Assembly (NCBI RefSeq): GCF_025398315.1
Contig: NZ_JAODOQ010000001.1
Coordinates: 4,402,001 to 4,466,000, forward strand
From: Shewanella phaeophyticola
GTDB lineage: Bacteria > Pseudomonadota > Gammaproteobacteria > Enterobacterales > Shewanellaceae
Direction: 5' to 3'
DNA length: 64,000 nucleotides
Shown here: positions 10,067 to 19,703 of the stretch, piece after piece
Layout of the letters: every line of letters starts with the position of its first letter
How positions within the stretch are numbered: the stretch's first letter is position 1
Position numbers and translations under genes: made by a program
The notes under the pieces: generated by a model
What the model was told of the DNA's origin: nothing
The model's input: only the letters and a program-made list of their open reading frames with translations
Database searches by the model: none

Positions 10067-11330
10067 ATGAACCGTACCTTATATTCTTTATTTTTGTATC
10101 TTTTATTGCCTCTGGTCGTAATGTATTTAGTTTTTAGAGCGATTAAGAGCCCTGATTACCGTCGTCGTTGGTCTGAACGTTTTGGTTTTGCGAAACTACA
10201 GCCTACAGATGTATTGATCCACAGTGTATCGATGGGTGAAACCCTAGCGGCCGTGCCGCTGATAAAACAACTTATGGCGGAGCATCCGCAATATATATTT
10301 ACCGTTACCACGACCAGCCCAACCGGCTCCGCTGAGGTCATAAAAGCATTGGGTGATAAGGTGCAGCATTGTTATCTGCCTTTCGACTTTGCCTATGCGG
10401 TTAAACGTTTTTTACGCCAAACACAGCCCAAATATTTCATTATTATGGAAACTGAGTTGTGGCTACAACTTGCTGCATTTTGCCAAACAGCAGGGTGCAA
10501 TAATGGTGTTAGCCAATGCTCGCTTGTCGCAAAAGTCAGCGGACAAATATGCTAAAAAAAGCCGTTTATCAACGCCGATGCTAAAACGACTCTCGTTGGT
10601 ATTAGTGCAAACTCAAGCCGAGGCAGAACGCTTTATTGCCCTAGGTGTTGACCCACAAAAAATTAAAGTTTGTGGCAGCCTTAAATTTGATCTCACTATC
10701 GATCCCAATAAAAAACAGCAGGCGTTAAAAATGCGCAGTCAATGGCAGCGAAGCGATACTCCCATTTGGGTTGCTGGCAGTGTTCATCCTGGTGAGTTTG
10801 GAATTATTTTGGCGGCACATAAACAGTTGTTAACTATGTATCCACAAGCGTTATTGATTATGGCGCCTCGTCATCCAGAACAATTTAACTTAGCTGCAAT
10901 TACCGTGACGCAAGCTGGGCTCAAATTAGCCAGACGCAGTATGAATGATGAGGTCAACCTTGATACTCAGGTGTTGTTAGGTGACACCATGGGTGAGTTA
11001 TTGATGCTCTATGGTGCTGCAGACTTTGCTTTTGTTGGTGGTACCTTGATTGAGGGTGGTGGTCACAACCCTTTAGAGCCTGCCGCCATGGGATTACCGG
11101 TTTTTGTGGGTCCTCATCATTGGAATTTTGCCGAAATTACGGCCTTACTGGCAAATGAAGGTGGACTAACATGTGTAACGGGGGCTGAGGAGCTTGCCGC
11201 GTTATTAGCTGCTAAGTGGCGTAACCCTGCTGAATATCAACAAGCATCAGATGCCGCATTAGCTGTGGTAAGCCAAAACCGTGGTGCGTTAACGAAGCAA
11301 TTTTCGTTTATTGATTCGCTGATGGCGTAA
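10067..11330 (+). CDS. waaA: Kdo transferase WaaA, with a frameshift
   Basis: WaaA adds 3-deoxy-D-manno-octulosonic acid residues to lipid IVA at the inner membrane, an essential LPS step. The N-terminal membrane helix (about 5-25), SMGETLAAVPLI and METELW are followed after a frame change by HFAKQQGAIMVLANARLS and the C-terminal GGHNPLEPAAMGLPV motif. The frame breaks at about 10465-10470, just after METELW where Pro-Asn is expected; one extra base explains it. Corrected length is about 420 residues, the family norm. Downstream is a short inverted-repeat element and the convergent kdkA. Confidence 0.93.
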
Positions 11331-11337
11331 TTTGCTT

Positions 11338-11475
11338 AACCTCAACTCTGGTTAAGAGATGAATAAATGACGTTGATTCTAACAATAATTCCATAAGATA
11401 CATTCAAACTTGAATTTGCCTGGTTATCGGTGCAAACAACTGTTTGAAATACATTTATTATCCAGAGTTGAGGTT
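11338..11475. mobile_element. Short MITE-like inverted-repeat element, copy 1
   Basis: The ends are 18-base inverted repeats: AACCTCAACTCTGGTTAA at 11338-11355 and its near-exact reverse complement at 11458-11475 (17 of 18 match). The 138-base interior has no ORF. The same ends bound a second element at 56075-56260 with a different interior. It lies between the convergent waaA and kdkA, where it may also act as a terminator. The parent transposase is not in the window. Confidence 0.7.
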
Positions 11476-11477
11476 AC

Positions 11478-12197
11478 TTATATTGCATTTAGGCTTTGAT
11501 AACCATCAATTAACTGCTGCCAACATTGCTGTGAAAAAGCAAGGCTTGGCAGTTTTGTTTGTTCTTTATTAAACGAGCGTAATAATCTGTCTAGATTGGC
11601 TTGTTGCCAACCTTTATCTGGTTGACGTAGCTCTCCGCGGTCAAAGTCGATTAAATAAAAACGCTCGTGGGCTAATAAAATATTTTTGGCATTAAGATCT
11701 GCATGATACACGCCACGTAAGTGAAACTTAGCAATCGTTTGACCAAGTGCATACCATTGTTGCTCATCGATAGGTTGTTGGCTTAAATAAGCGACTAAAT
11801 CTTTTGCGCCAGCGACATGTTCAATCATAATGTCGGCTCGATACCTTATATCAAAGCGTTCAACATGGGCGGCGATAGGCCTTGGTACCGCAAAGCCTTC
11901 TTGGTAAAGCGTTTCAAGAATGGCTAACTCTGCCATTGCACGGGTGTGTTTAAGGCCGGTGTATAAATAACGGTCGCGATTAAATTTTCCGATGAGTCCA
12001 CCGCGCCAATAATGACGTAGTACCCAGATTTGCGCTGAGTCCGTTTTCACAAACCAGGTGGTGTAGCGCCCTTTTGATTGGCCTACTACAGCGTTTTTAG
12101 TTTGCCAAACGTCGACGGCAAAATCTTGAGGCGTTAAGTCTTTGGCGCTAGGTTCACACCAGGCAATATGGCCAAACGGGGTAGTTTTTATTTGCAT
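11478..12197 (-). CDS. kdkA: 3-deoxy-D-manno-octulosonic acid kinase KdkA
   Basis: KdkA phosphorylates the Kdo residue of the LPS inner core, as in Haemophilus and Vibrio, replacing a second Kdo. The kinase-like fold shows the catalytic loop HADLNAKNILL and the metal-binding DFDRGE. The 239-residue length is normal. It sits beside waaA, which makes its substrate, with the heptosyltransferase-like gene divergent from it. Confidence 0.92.
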   Translation of the reverse strand: MQIKTTPFGHIAWCEPSAKDLTPQDFAVDVWQTKNAVVGQSKGRYTTWFVKTDSAQIWVLRHYWRGGLIGKFNRDRYLYTGLKHTRAMAELAILETLYQEGFAVPRPIAAHVERFDIRYRADIMIEHVAGAKDLVAYLSQQPIDEQQWYALGQTIAKFHLRGVYHADLNAKNILLAHERFYLIDFDRGELRQPDKGWQQANLDRLLRSFNKEQTKLPSLAFSQQCWQQLIDGYQSLNAI

Positions 12198-12306
12198 CTA
12201 ATTATCAAATAGCACGAGCTAGATTGTGGATCGAAATAACATTATACCTTAAGATCACTCACTTGCATTCCTTCCATCTTTTTCACTGACGCATATTGGG
12301 TATTCA

Positions 12307-13344
12307 ATGAAAGCTGACTTTAGTTCGATAGGTTCATTATGTTTACTGCGTTTGTCTGCTATTGGCGATGTGTGTCATGCAGTGGCAATGGTTCAAGCTA
12401 TTCAAAAGCATTATCCAGATTTGGCCATTACATGGGTCATTGGTAAGGTTGAGTATCAATTACTTAAGCATTTACCGGGGATTCAGTTTGTTATTTTCGA
12501 TAAATCCAAAGGTTGGCGCAGTTATGCACAGCTACGTAGTGATTTACAAGGGCAACATTTTGATGTGTTGCTGCATATGCAAGTAGCATTGAGAGCAACA
12601 ATAGCGTCATTAATGATTAAGGCGCGTATTCGAGTCGGCTTTGATAAAGCGCGAGCCAAAGAAGGTCAATGGCTGGTGACCAATTATGCTGTTGAGCCGA
12701 TCGCTGAACCACATGTTTTAGATGGTTTTATGGGTTTTGCAAAAGCCATAGGTGTGACCGATTTAACGCCTCGTTGGGAGATTCCGGTACCGCAAAGTGA
12801 TAACGATTTTGCCTCTCACCTTATTGGGGAAGGTAAGGTGATGGTGATTTGTGCCGCAGCCAGTAAAGCAGAGCGCAACTGGTTACCTGAACGTTATGCT
12901 GCCGTAGCTGATTATGCAATATCGCAAGGCTATAAGGTGATGTTATGTGGTGGGCCCACCGCGCTTGAAAAAAATTTAGCTGATGTTATTCAGTCTCACA
13001 GTCAGCACGCTTTCGACAATCAAGTGGGTAAAACAACCTTACCCCAATTATTAGCGGTGTTAAAACAAGCCAGTTTTGTGCTTGCCCCAGATACCGAGCC
13101 ATTGCACATGGCGGTCACTCAAGGTACACCTGTCATCGGTTTATATGCACATTCAAATCCTGGGCGGACAGAGCCATATTATTATCGTGACTACACTGTG
13201 AGTGTTTACCAGGAGGTAGTTGCTCAGCAGGTAGGCGGAGACGTTAAATGGGGTAAACGAGCCAAAGGCGAGCATTTAATGGCGATGATTGAGGCTGATG
13301 AGGTGATAAAGAACATGAAAAAGCTTATCGAAGAGCGTACCTAA
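12307..13344 (+). CDS. Glycosyltransferase family 9 (heptosyltransferase-like)
   Basis: The protein resembles ADP-heptose:LPS heptosyltransferases. The N-terminus SLCLLRLSAIGDVCHAVAMV is the typical first Rossmann unit, and the C-terminal half has LAPDTEPLHMAVTQGTPVIGLYA, which binds the nucleotide sugar in this family. Length is 345 residues. The neighbours waaA and kdkA place it in LPS inner-core synthesis. Whether it corresponds to WaaC, WaaF or WaaQ cannot be settled from sequence alone, so no symbol is given. Confidence 0.88.
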   Translation: MKADFSSIGSLCLLRLSAIGDVCHAVAMVQAIQKHYPDLAITWVIGKVEYQLLKHLPGIQFVIFDKSKGWRSYAQLRSDLQGQHFDVLLHMQVALRATIASLMIKARIRVGFDKARAKEGQWLVTNYAVEPIAEPHVLDGFMGFAKAIGVTDLTPRWEIPVPQSDNDFASHLIGEGKVMVICAAASKAERNWLPERYAAVADYAISQGYKVMLCGGPTALEKNLADVIQSHSQHAFDNQVGKTTLPQLLAVLKQASFVLAPDTEPLHMAVTQGTPVIGLYAHSNPGRTEPYYYRDYTVSVYQEVVAQQVGGDVKWGKRAKGEHLMAMIEADEVIKNMKKLIEERT

Positions 13345-13354
13345 TTGAACTACA

Positions 13355-13381
13355 AAAAACGCCACTTTATGTGGCGTTTTT
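13355..13381. terminator. Bidirectional terminator after the family-9 transferase
   Basis: The arms AAAAACGCCAC / GTGGCGTTTTT flank a TTTAT loop between two convergent genes. Confidence 0.85.
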
Positions 13382-13403
13382 ACATTTACAAAATCTATTT
13401 TAG

Positions 13404-14273
13404 TTATTTGCCTGTTTCTTTAGGCGTAATATTGAGCTTTTGCTTGAGCACGGTCGAACTTACATTAGGTGTGTAGTCAAAATAGACCATCTCACAGCTC
13501 ACTTTAGGGTATTTCCCTTTCCAGTCAGACCCTACCGAGATCGCGTCGATTTGATACTCATCCACGACTTTTTGTTTGTCTTTGTCAATTTGAGGGATCA
13601 CTTCATCAACGTATCGATTCGCTTCTAAAATCGAAATCCGCTCTTCAAATGGAATGATAGGTGGACGGCCTTTTGATTTTTCTATGAGTTCATCTGTAGA
13701 CACCCCCACAATCAAGTAATCGCATAAAGCCTTGGTGCTTTTTAAGATATTTAAATGCCCTTGATGAAAGATATCAAAACAACCTGAGGTATACATGCGG
13801 CGGTACATTTTGTTTGATGCGGGTTTATTTGAAGGCTCTAGTGCCGCAAAATCACTTTTTAGGGTTTTTAATAGTTCCGCTTTAAAGATAGCGTCGAGTT
13901 GTAACTCATCAACTAAGCTTGGTGCTTTTGGCCATTGATTGTCGGTAAATTCTTTACCACAAAACTCTGTAGCAAATTCGTATCGCGGGATAATATGAAA
14001 ATGCACAGCAGGATCAACCATCATCAACATGAGGTAGTTGACTTTGTGGCAGTCAAACCGGTGATTTAGCACACTCTCTATATCGGAAATTATCTGTTTT
14101 TGTTCATTCGCCGCTTCGGTTGAAATGCCTGAGTATTGGTGGACATTTTCTTTACACACTAACACCATTGAACCAAGAGTGGGTTGGTCAGGTCTGAGTA
14201 ACAAATACCAGTGTTGATATGACTTAATTAAGCTTTGTGGGTAATCAAATTTTCGTAAAGTAGATTGTGGCAT
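13404..14273 (-). CDS. HIT-like domain fused to a cytidylyltransferase
   Basis: The N-terminal part (about 1-165) looks like a HIT hydrolase: it has MVDPAVHFHIIPRYEF, with the HxH core of the histidine triad but a Val-His-Phe-His variant. The C-terminal part (about 168-289) is a TagD-type nucleotidyltransferase starting RRMYTSGCFDIFHQGHLNIL, with the HxGH signature as HQGH. Such domains make CDP-glycerol or a similar activated polyol. The divergent neighbour at 14500 is a CDP-glycerol transferase-like protein, so the pair probably makes and uses the same donor for a surface glycan. What the HIT part hydrolyses is not known. The two domains share one uninterrupted frame of 289 codons. Confidence 0.82.
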   Translation of the reverse strand: MPQSTLRKFDYPQSLIKSYQHWYLLLRPDQPTLGSMVLVCKENVHQYSGISTEAANEQKQIISDIESVLNHRFDCHKVNYLMLMMVDPAVHFHIIPRYEFATEFCGKEFTDNQWPKAPSLVDELQLDAIFKAELLKTLKSDFAALEPSNKPASNKMYRRMYTSGCFDIFHQGHLNILKSTKALCDYLIVGVSTDELIEKSKGRPPIIPFEERISILEANRYVDEVIPQIDKDKQKVVDEYQIDAISVGSDWKGKYPKVSCEMVYFDYTPNVSSTVLKQKLNITPKETGK

Positions 14274-14499
14274 GATAGGGCTTTATTGTTCAAAAATTTG
14301 CTTATATCTTAAGTTATCAGAATCTATGAGTCTATCTATGCGTGGGGATCTAAGCGCTTTCGTAAGATTTTATCGTTTATGACTATTTTAAGATGGCGTT
14401 CTCAGTGACTTTAACAGAGATAACAAATTGTTGTTATAATCAATTTTTGGCTGTACAGCTGCAGCTATTTTCCGATCTATCAAAGATTAAGAGAGTATT

Positions 14500-15573
14500 A
14501 TGTTTATCGTTTTCGATACATTAAATGTGTACTACATCCCGCAGTACATGCCAGTTATTCAAGAGTTAACGCTTCGGGGACACACGGTAAAATTAGTGTG
14601 TTATAGCAGTAAAAATGACCAAGAAGCTCTGGCTAAAACATTTGATGATGTCGGAGTCGGGTGTCTTTGGGTCACTGATACTCAAGAAGCTGAACAAGTC
14701 TATTTAACGATAAAACCGGATTGGATATTTTTTGGTAATCAATTTCCACACCTAGATTCAGTGCATCAATACTCTAAAACGGCTCAATTAGGCCATGGTG
14801 TCGACTCTAAGCCTTCGTATTACCATAAATCTATTACGCCAATGACCGTGAGATTTATTGAAGGCTCGCTGCGGCTAGCAAAAATCAAACAGTATTATCC
14901 AAATGATAATTTTGTAGAAGTGGGTTTTTGTAAGCTCGACCCGTTATTTAAGCATCAAGATTTGGGCTTAGATTTAACCGCTTTAGGCTTAGATACCAGC
15001 AAAAAAACCATTTTATACGCGCCGACGTTTAATCCAAGCTCTTTAGAGTGCTTCCCTGATGATTGGCCTAATGATTTTAAAGAATATAATATTCTCATTA
15101 AGCCGCATTCGTTAACTCAAGTGAGGAAGCAGTATGCTAATCAACGGGCTAAATTAGCTAAGTGGTCAACATATCCAAATGTTTATGTTGCCAATGAAAA
15201 CGACATTTCTTTGCTCCCTTTTATTCAACATGCCGATATTTTATTGAGCGAAGCGTCGAGTACATTGTTTGAATTTGCTGCGGTCGATAGACCTGTGATT
15301 GTGTGTAACTTTTTTAAATTGAAATGGTCTTATCGGGGCATTTTTAAGTATCGTTTTGAGCAGCGTTTTGGTAAAGATAATGTGTTGTATAGCGATATTG
15401 GCCTTCATGTAGACAAATACAAGTCTTTAATCAGAGCGATTCCAGAGCAATTAGCTAATCCACAGGCTTATCAAGCTAATAGGAAGCGATATACTCAGGA
15501 GCATGTAGAGCCTACTGATGGCTTGGCATCGGTGAGAATCGTGGATTATATTGAGGCATACGATAAGGCTTAA
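14500..15573 (+). CDS. CDP-glycerol glycerophosphotransferase-like protein
   Basis: The C-terminal half (about 165-335) matches the TagB/TagF-type transferase fold: ILYAPTFNPSS, NILIKPHS, and DILLSEASSTLFEFAAVDRP with the acceptor-loop serine cluster. These enzymes move glycerol phosphate or ribitol phosphate from a CDP donor to a glycan. Length is 357 residues with no signal peptide or clear membrane helix. It is divergent from the HIT-cytidylyltransferase gene, which could supply CDP-glycerol. In a Gram-negative LPS-core context the likely product is a phosphoglycerol-decorated core or capsule. The acceptor is unknown. Confidence 0.8.
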   Translation: MFIVFDTLNVYYIPQYMPVIQELTLRGHTVKLVCYSSKNDQEALAKTFDDVGVGCLWVTDTQEAEQVYLTIKPDWIFFGNQFPHLDSVHQYSKTAQLGHGVDSKPSYYHKSITPMTVRFIEGSLRLAKIKQYYPNDNFVEVGFCKLDPLFKHQDLGLDLTALGLDTSKKTILYAPTFNPSSLECFPDDWPNDFKEYNILIKPHSLTQVRKQYANQRAKLAKWSTYPNVYVANENDISLLPFIQHADILLSEASSTLFEFAAVDRPVIVCNFFKLKWSYRGIFKYRFEQRFGKDNVLYSDIGLHVDKYKSLIRAIPEQLANPQAYQANRKRYTQEHVEPTDGLASVRIVDYIEAYDKA

Positions 15574-15599
15574 GTGTTGCAAGTCATCGGGTGATTAAT

Positions 15600-15634
15600 A
15601 AAAAAGGCAGAACGTAAAAGTTCCGCCTTTTTTT
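15600..15634. terminator. Bidirectional terminator before yjbH
   Basis: The arms AAAAAGGCAGAAC / GTTCCGCCTTTTT (one mismatch) lie between convergent genes and end in a T run on either strand. Confidence 0.8.
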
Positions 15635-15655
15635 ATTACGAGTCGTAAACGTGGG

Positions 15656-17860
15656 TTATTTTACGGTGCTAGGTTTGTTCAACCAAGGCGCTCGTGCATC
15701 TGTACCACCATAAAGCTCAAACTTACGGCCGAGTTTCTGGCCGCCATCTCGTGTTAATGGTTGCCATGCTAGGCTGCCACGGTTTGATACTGCCGTGGGC
15801 AAGATTGCATCGAAAGGAATTGAAATATAGAACCCTTTGGTAAAACTACCTTCACCAAACTCTTCTGCCGATAAATCGGTTTTCGATGCAAAGGCACCCA
15901 CAATAACGCCGCTGTCAAACTGCTTAGAAAAGTCTACGGTAAAACCACGATCCTCAGCTAAATATTGGCCGTAACTGACTTTAAGTAATACATCTTCAAA
16001 CCAGTTTGGTTGGTAATAGACACTGGCATGACCGGTAAATGCGCCGGTTTGAGCATGGTAGTAACGTCCCGAGTCAGCATCATAGTTAATTTCATTTTCG
16101 AAGAAACCAAACATGTTATCAGGGTCGCGTTGTTTGACATAGTTTGCGTCAATGCCAAATGCCCACTCACTGCTCATTGGGCGATACAGTACCTCAGCCC
16201 CGACACCACCAAACATCATTTCGAGATAACCTACATATGCTTGGGCGTAAATATTCTCACTGAGCTTGTCTAGCCAAGTTAGTTGTAAGTTATCCACTCG
16301 TACCGGTGTGTCTGATACATATTGTCTCACTAAGGTTCTAACGCGTTTAAGATCCGTGCCATCTGGCGGTGTTTCGTATTTAAATTCATCATAGTTATCG
16401 AATAAATTAATATAAATAGAGCTACTGATTTCAATATTGTCTGTTAACCAGCGACCAGCAGAACCATTAATACCAAAATTAAAGAGATAGAAGTTTTCAG
16501 AGCCACCAAAAGATTGGGCCAGCTTCGGGGCAAAACCATAATTCCATTGCTCTGGTGTTTCCCAATCAGGCATTTCGGTTGGCACTACAGGTTCTACAAT
16601 GGTGGTGCTGTCTTCAATATTAGCGCCAATATATTCATGTTGTACCGCACTTTTGAATTGCTTAGCATCAATATGAGTTTCGGTAGTCGGTAGATGACCC
16701 ACTTGTTCAATGATCTTGAAGGTACTCGCTTGAGGGAATTGATTAGCTAAAATCCGCCCTGCGCGGTCATGGGCATGCTTTCGGTCGCGATATTTTGATT
16801 GGGTGGCAACGACAGTGACTTCATCATTTTTGATGTAAATCTTTGCCCCTTTGTAGCCCGCATCAAAGGCTAATTGCTTATTGAGTTCGGGTAAATCAAC
16901 TTTGCGATCTGCAAGGTCTGGCTTGTCTTTAATGGTTTGCTTTGGTGGTTCGCGCCAATTTGATTTTAAGTCATTAAAGTTTGTCGATAAGCTAAATCCT
17001 AGTGTTACGGTATTACCACGCTCGTAACTTAATCTAAAATCGCCCCAATTACTGACTCGATACAATAAACCGAAATTAAAAGGGCTGCTTTGTGTTAACT
17101 CATTACCTGTGCGCAGTGCGGCAAAGTCAGATTGATAGTCGTTACCATCATATTCTACTTTTAAGCGTAATGGTGCCCAGGGTGTTTGGTATTCAATACC
17201 AGCAAATACAGCGCTACAGCCTTTGAACCAACGCTCAAAGTCAACATCGCCACCCGTGCCTTTATAGCCAGTGTTTCGGTTACAATCTACTGACGTTGCT
17301 TTGTTTGAGTCACTGAAATTACCGCGATTACCGATGTAACCCCAAGCAAAACCAACCGTAGCATCGAATGGGCCAAAACCTTTGGTCATGGCAATATATT
17401 CACTATCAAATAAACCTGTTCCGCCAATATCTCTTATGCCGATAGAGGTTTCGGGGATCCAGTAGCTTTCTTCCAATAAACGTAATTTAACGTCGATACC
17501 TTTGTCTGTGTAATAGGTATCACCACTAAAGCTTGGGTCATTACTGTAGAGTACGTCAGGGACTTGAGTGTAGCGTATGGTGGTTTCTAGCCATGGGAAT
17601 AATTGCAACGACATTGCAGCATGGTAATAGTCTTCATTGAAGGTTGCACTGACATTATATTCACCTTCGGCTGCCATTCTGCCCGTCGGCATTTGAATGA
17701 GGCCCACGCCACCAAAATCATATTGCGAAGGTGTCAGCTTTGGCGTTGAGAGTTCATCGCTGTGCGCTGTGGCGCTGATAGCAATCCCGCTTACCATGAA
17801 TGAAATGGCAAAAACAGAAGAGACAGTTTGTTTTGCTTGATTCATGGTTAACGTATCCAA
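15656..17860 (-). CDS. yjbH: YjbH-family outer-membrane exopolysaccharide protein
   Basis: The 734-residue protein has a signal peptide (hydrophobic segment about 15-30) followed by PSQYDFGGVGLIQMPTGRMA, the characteristic opening of YjbH/GfcD proteins. The rest alternates in a beta-barrel style. Family members serve in export or assembly of a poorly known exopolysaccharide. It is the last gene of yjbEFGH and overlaps yjbG, so the two are probably translationally coupled. The start may be the ATG at 17860 or the one 15 bases later (MNQAKQ); neither has a strong ribosome site. Confidence 0.88.
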   Translation of the reverse strand: MDTLTMNQAKQTVSSVFAISFMVSGIAISATAHSDELSTPKLTPSQYDFGGVGLIQMPTGRMAAEGEYNVSATFNEDYYHAAMSLQLFPWLETTIRYTQVPDVLYSNDPSFSGDTYYTDKGIDVKLRLLEESYWIPETSIGIRDIGGTGLFDSEYIAMTKGFGPFDATVGFAWGYIGNRGNFSDSNKATSVDCNRNTGYKGTGGDVDFERWFKGCSAVFAGIEYQTPWAPLRLKVEYDGNDYQSDFAALRTGNELTQSSPFNFGLLYRVSNWGDFRLSYERGNTVTLGFSLSTNFNDLKSNWREPPKQTIKDKPDLADRKVDLPELNKQLAFDAGYKGAKIYIKNDEVTVVATQSKYRDRKHAHDRAGRILANQFPQASTFKIIEQVGHLPTTETHIDAKQFKSAVQHEYIGANIEDSTTIVEPVVPTEMPDWETPEQWNYGFAPKLAQSFGGSENFYLFNFGINGSAGRWLTDNIEISSSIYINLFDNYDEFKYETPPDGTDLKRVRTLVRQYVSDTPVRVDNLQLTWLDKLSENIYAQAYVGYLEMMFGGVGAEVLYRPMSSEWAFGIDANYVKQRDPDNMFGFFENEINYDADSGRYYHAQTGAFTGHASVYYQPNWFEDVLLKVSYGQYLAEDRGFTVDFSKQFDSGVIVGAFASKTDLSAEEFGEGSFTKGFYISIPFDAILPTAVSNRGSLAWQPLTRDGGQKLGRKFELYGGTDARAPWLNKPSTVK

Positions 17861-18624
17861 TGTTTTAATAATGCGAGTATTTGCTGGTTTAATGCTTGTT
17901 CGTTTTCTTTCACGCCTTGAAATTCTAAGTAAATAATTGCACCAGGGGCAATGTCAATATGTTGCTTATTCCAGTAAGCAATAGGGTATTGATGTAATGT
18001 GCCATCGGGCTGAATCAACCAAGCGAAACTGTTATTTGAATCACTTAATGGCATTGCGTTATCTAGGTATTCGTTGGCGTGTTGTCTCTGCTCAAATGGT
18101 TGTGAGCCATTTTGAGTAACCGCCCCTAATATGGTGACATCTTTAGGTTTAGTTGGGAGCGTGAGTAAATATGAGCCGTTTATAAGCGGATTTAAGGCAG
18201 CTTTTAATCGAATAGAATCATAATCTAATGGGATGAATTCACGCTTTAGAAATTGCTGATTTTCAATCCAGGCTGACAAAGATTGTAACGATTGAATATG
18301 CTCAGGTTTTCCCATGTCGGTATATTGGGTTTTCAGTGCATTTAACACATTACGTTTCTTTTGCTGAAATGCGCTTTCGCTGCTGTAATCGTACAACGCT
18401 GCCCCTAGCCAATATATTGCTTCTGGCTGAGTTGTCATTGCAATACTGTGACTGTTTACAAGGCTGTCTTGTATGATCTGTACTAAGCGTGGTGCTTGTT
18501 CATATTGCAATGTAATGGGTGATTTATTGTGAACGGTTTGGGTTACCGTAATTAACGTCGAGGCGTGAGTGTATGGCGTGCAAAACACTAATAAAAATAA
18601 GCATAATTGAATTAACGGCTTCAT
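17848..18624 (-). CDS. yjbG: YjbG/GfcC-family capsule biosynthesis protein
   Basis: The 258-residue product has a signal peptide (about 1-21, ending near THA) and the GfcC-like layout with polysaccharide-export style beta-grasp domains. NGSYLLTLPTKPKDVTILGAV and APGAIIYLEFQG are typical. It is predicted periplasmic. The ATG at 18624 overlaps the stop of yjbF in an ATGA arrangement, and its 3' end overlaps yjbH. Function is inferred from the operon and family only. Confidence 0.86.
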   Translation of the reverse strand: MKPLIQLCLFLLVFCTPYTHASTLITVTQTVHNKSPITLQYEQAPRLVQIIQDSLVNSHSIAMTTQPEAIYWLGAALYDYSSESAFQQKKRNVLNALKTQYTDMGKPEHIQSLQSLSAWIENQQFLKREFIPLDYDSIRLKAALNPLINGSYLLTLPTKPKDVTILGAVTQNGSQPFEQRQHANEYLDNAMPLSDSNNSFAWLIQPDGTLHQYPIAYWNKQHIDIAPGAIIYLEFQGVKENEQALNQQILALLKHWIR

Positions 18625-19340
18625 TTAACGTCCTTAAATCCATAAGGCTTCAAAAGAGTAATGTCGATATAAGGCAAGTTAGGAGCTATCTTCTGATAAC
18701 TTTTCATAACAGTTCCATTTGCAGCATCAACCCAAAATTGATTGTCGTATTCAAGGTCGAGACTTGGGATGACAACATGTTCATTAAATTTTTTAAGGTT
18801 TAATGGCTTGTCATTTATGATGACCGTTTCATCTGTAATGAAACTGAATGTTGACTGCTGTTCATAGTTAATATGGTAGCCAGGCTGCCAATCGATAGTA
18901 CTTTGCCAATACCGTGGTGTGCTGTTTAAGTGCAGCCCTAATGCAATCGGGTCGGTTTCTTTACTGCTTAGTTGAACCCGGTTGCCATAAAATAGATTGA
19001 TTGTTTTTAGTAGGCGTCCGTTGCGTGTCACCAACATTCCTGCATCTGAGGAAATCCATTTTAACTCAATGTTTTCAGCGCTAGGTGTTGTGGATGGGAG
19101 TGTTTGTGGTGCTTCAGCAAGAGCTAATAATACATAGGCACGGTGCGAGTCATTTACTCTAACATAAATACTAGAGTAGGGAGTTTGTTCGATTTCTTCT
19201 GCAGAAATAGTATCGTCTGGTAAACCGACAACGCTTTCCTTAAGCATGTCACCAATTTGAACAAAAGTATTGCTACAACCGGTTAAAGTAAAAAGGAAGA
19301 GTACGAGGAGTAAATATTTTGGATGAAAAATTGAAGACAT
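18621..19340 (-). CDS. yjbF: YjbF/GfcB-family lipoprotein
   Basis: The N-terminus ends in the lipobox LTGC at residues 19-22, so the mature protein is an outer-membrane or inner-membrane lipoprotein. The 239-residue body, with SDAGMLVTRNGRLLKT and a long beta-rich domain, matches the YjbF/GfcB family. It lies third from the end of the yjbEFGH operon and couples to yjbG by overlapping stop and start codons. No catalytic motif is visible. Confidence 0.88.
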   Translation of the reverse strand: MSSIFHPKYLLLVLFLFTLTGCSNTFVQIGDMLKESVVGLPDDTISAEEIEQTPYSSIYVRVNDSHRAYVLLALAEAPQTLPSTTPSAENIELKWISSDAGMLVTRNGRLLKTINLFYGNRVQLSSKETDPIALGLHLNSTPRYWQSTIDWQPGYHINYEQQSTFSFITDETVIINDKPLNLKKFNEHVVIPSLDLEYDNQFWVDAANGTVMKSYQKIAPNLPYIDITLLKPYGFKDVK

Positions 19341-19384
19341 ACGAGCTCAATTCCTTAAGCTATGGTGCAACAATGGCGGAAAAT

Positions 19385-19416
19385 AAAAAAGCACATTTTT
19401 CAATGTGCTTTTTTTT
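19385..19416 (-). terminator. Intra-operon terminator or attenuator after yjbE
   Basis: On the minus strand the arms AAAAAAGCACAT / ATGTGCTTTTTT enclose a short loop and end in a T run. It lies after yjbE and before yjbF, so it should release a short yjbE transcript and allow only partial read-through into yjbFGH. Confidence 0.75.
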
Positions 19417-19430
19417 ACAAAGTTACGAAT

Positions 19431-19703
19431 TTAGTTAGTTACTGAAGTCGTAGTCGTACCTGTACCAGTGCTTGTTGTGGTAGTGCCAGTACCAGTACCG
19501 TTACCACTTTCTTCATTGCTGTCATTTACTGCAGCAGCAATAACACCTACAGTGATAGCACCTGCTACAACCGCTGTACCAACTGTTACACCGCTACCTA
19601 CTGTAGTTGTAGTTGTGCCAGTTTCAGTACCATCAGCTGCATGAGCTGAACCGATCATTAATAAAGCTGCTGTTAACGCGATAACTGATTTTTTCATATT
19701 CAA
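19431..19703 (-). CDS. yjbE: YjbE/GfcA-like small secreted Gly/Thr-rich protein
   Basis: This 90-residue protein has a clear signal peptide ending at AHA (about residue 22). The mature part is almost entirely Thr, Gly, Val, Ala and Ser, with a hydrophobic Gly/Ala/Val stretch at about 37-60 and a Thr/Gly-rich tail. This composition and the position at the head of yjbFGH fit YjbE/GfcA. Its role is unknown. The separate terminator suggests it is needed in larger amounts than the other three. Confidence 0.8.
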   Translation of the reverse strand: MNMKKSVIALTAALLMIGSAHAADGTETGTTTTTVGSGVTVGTAVVAGAITVGVIAAAVNDSNEESGNGTGTGTTTTSTGTGTTTTSVTN

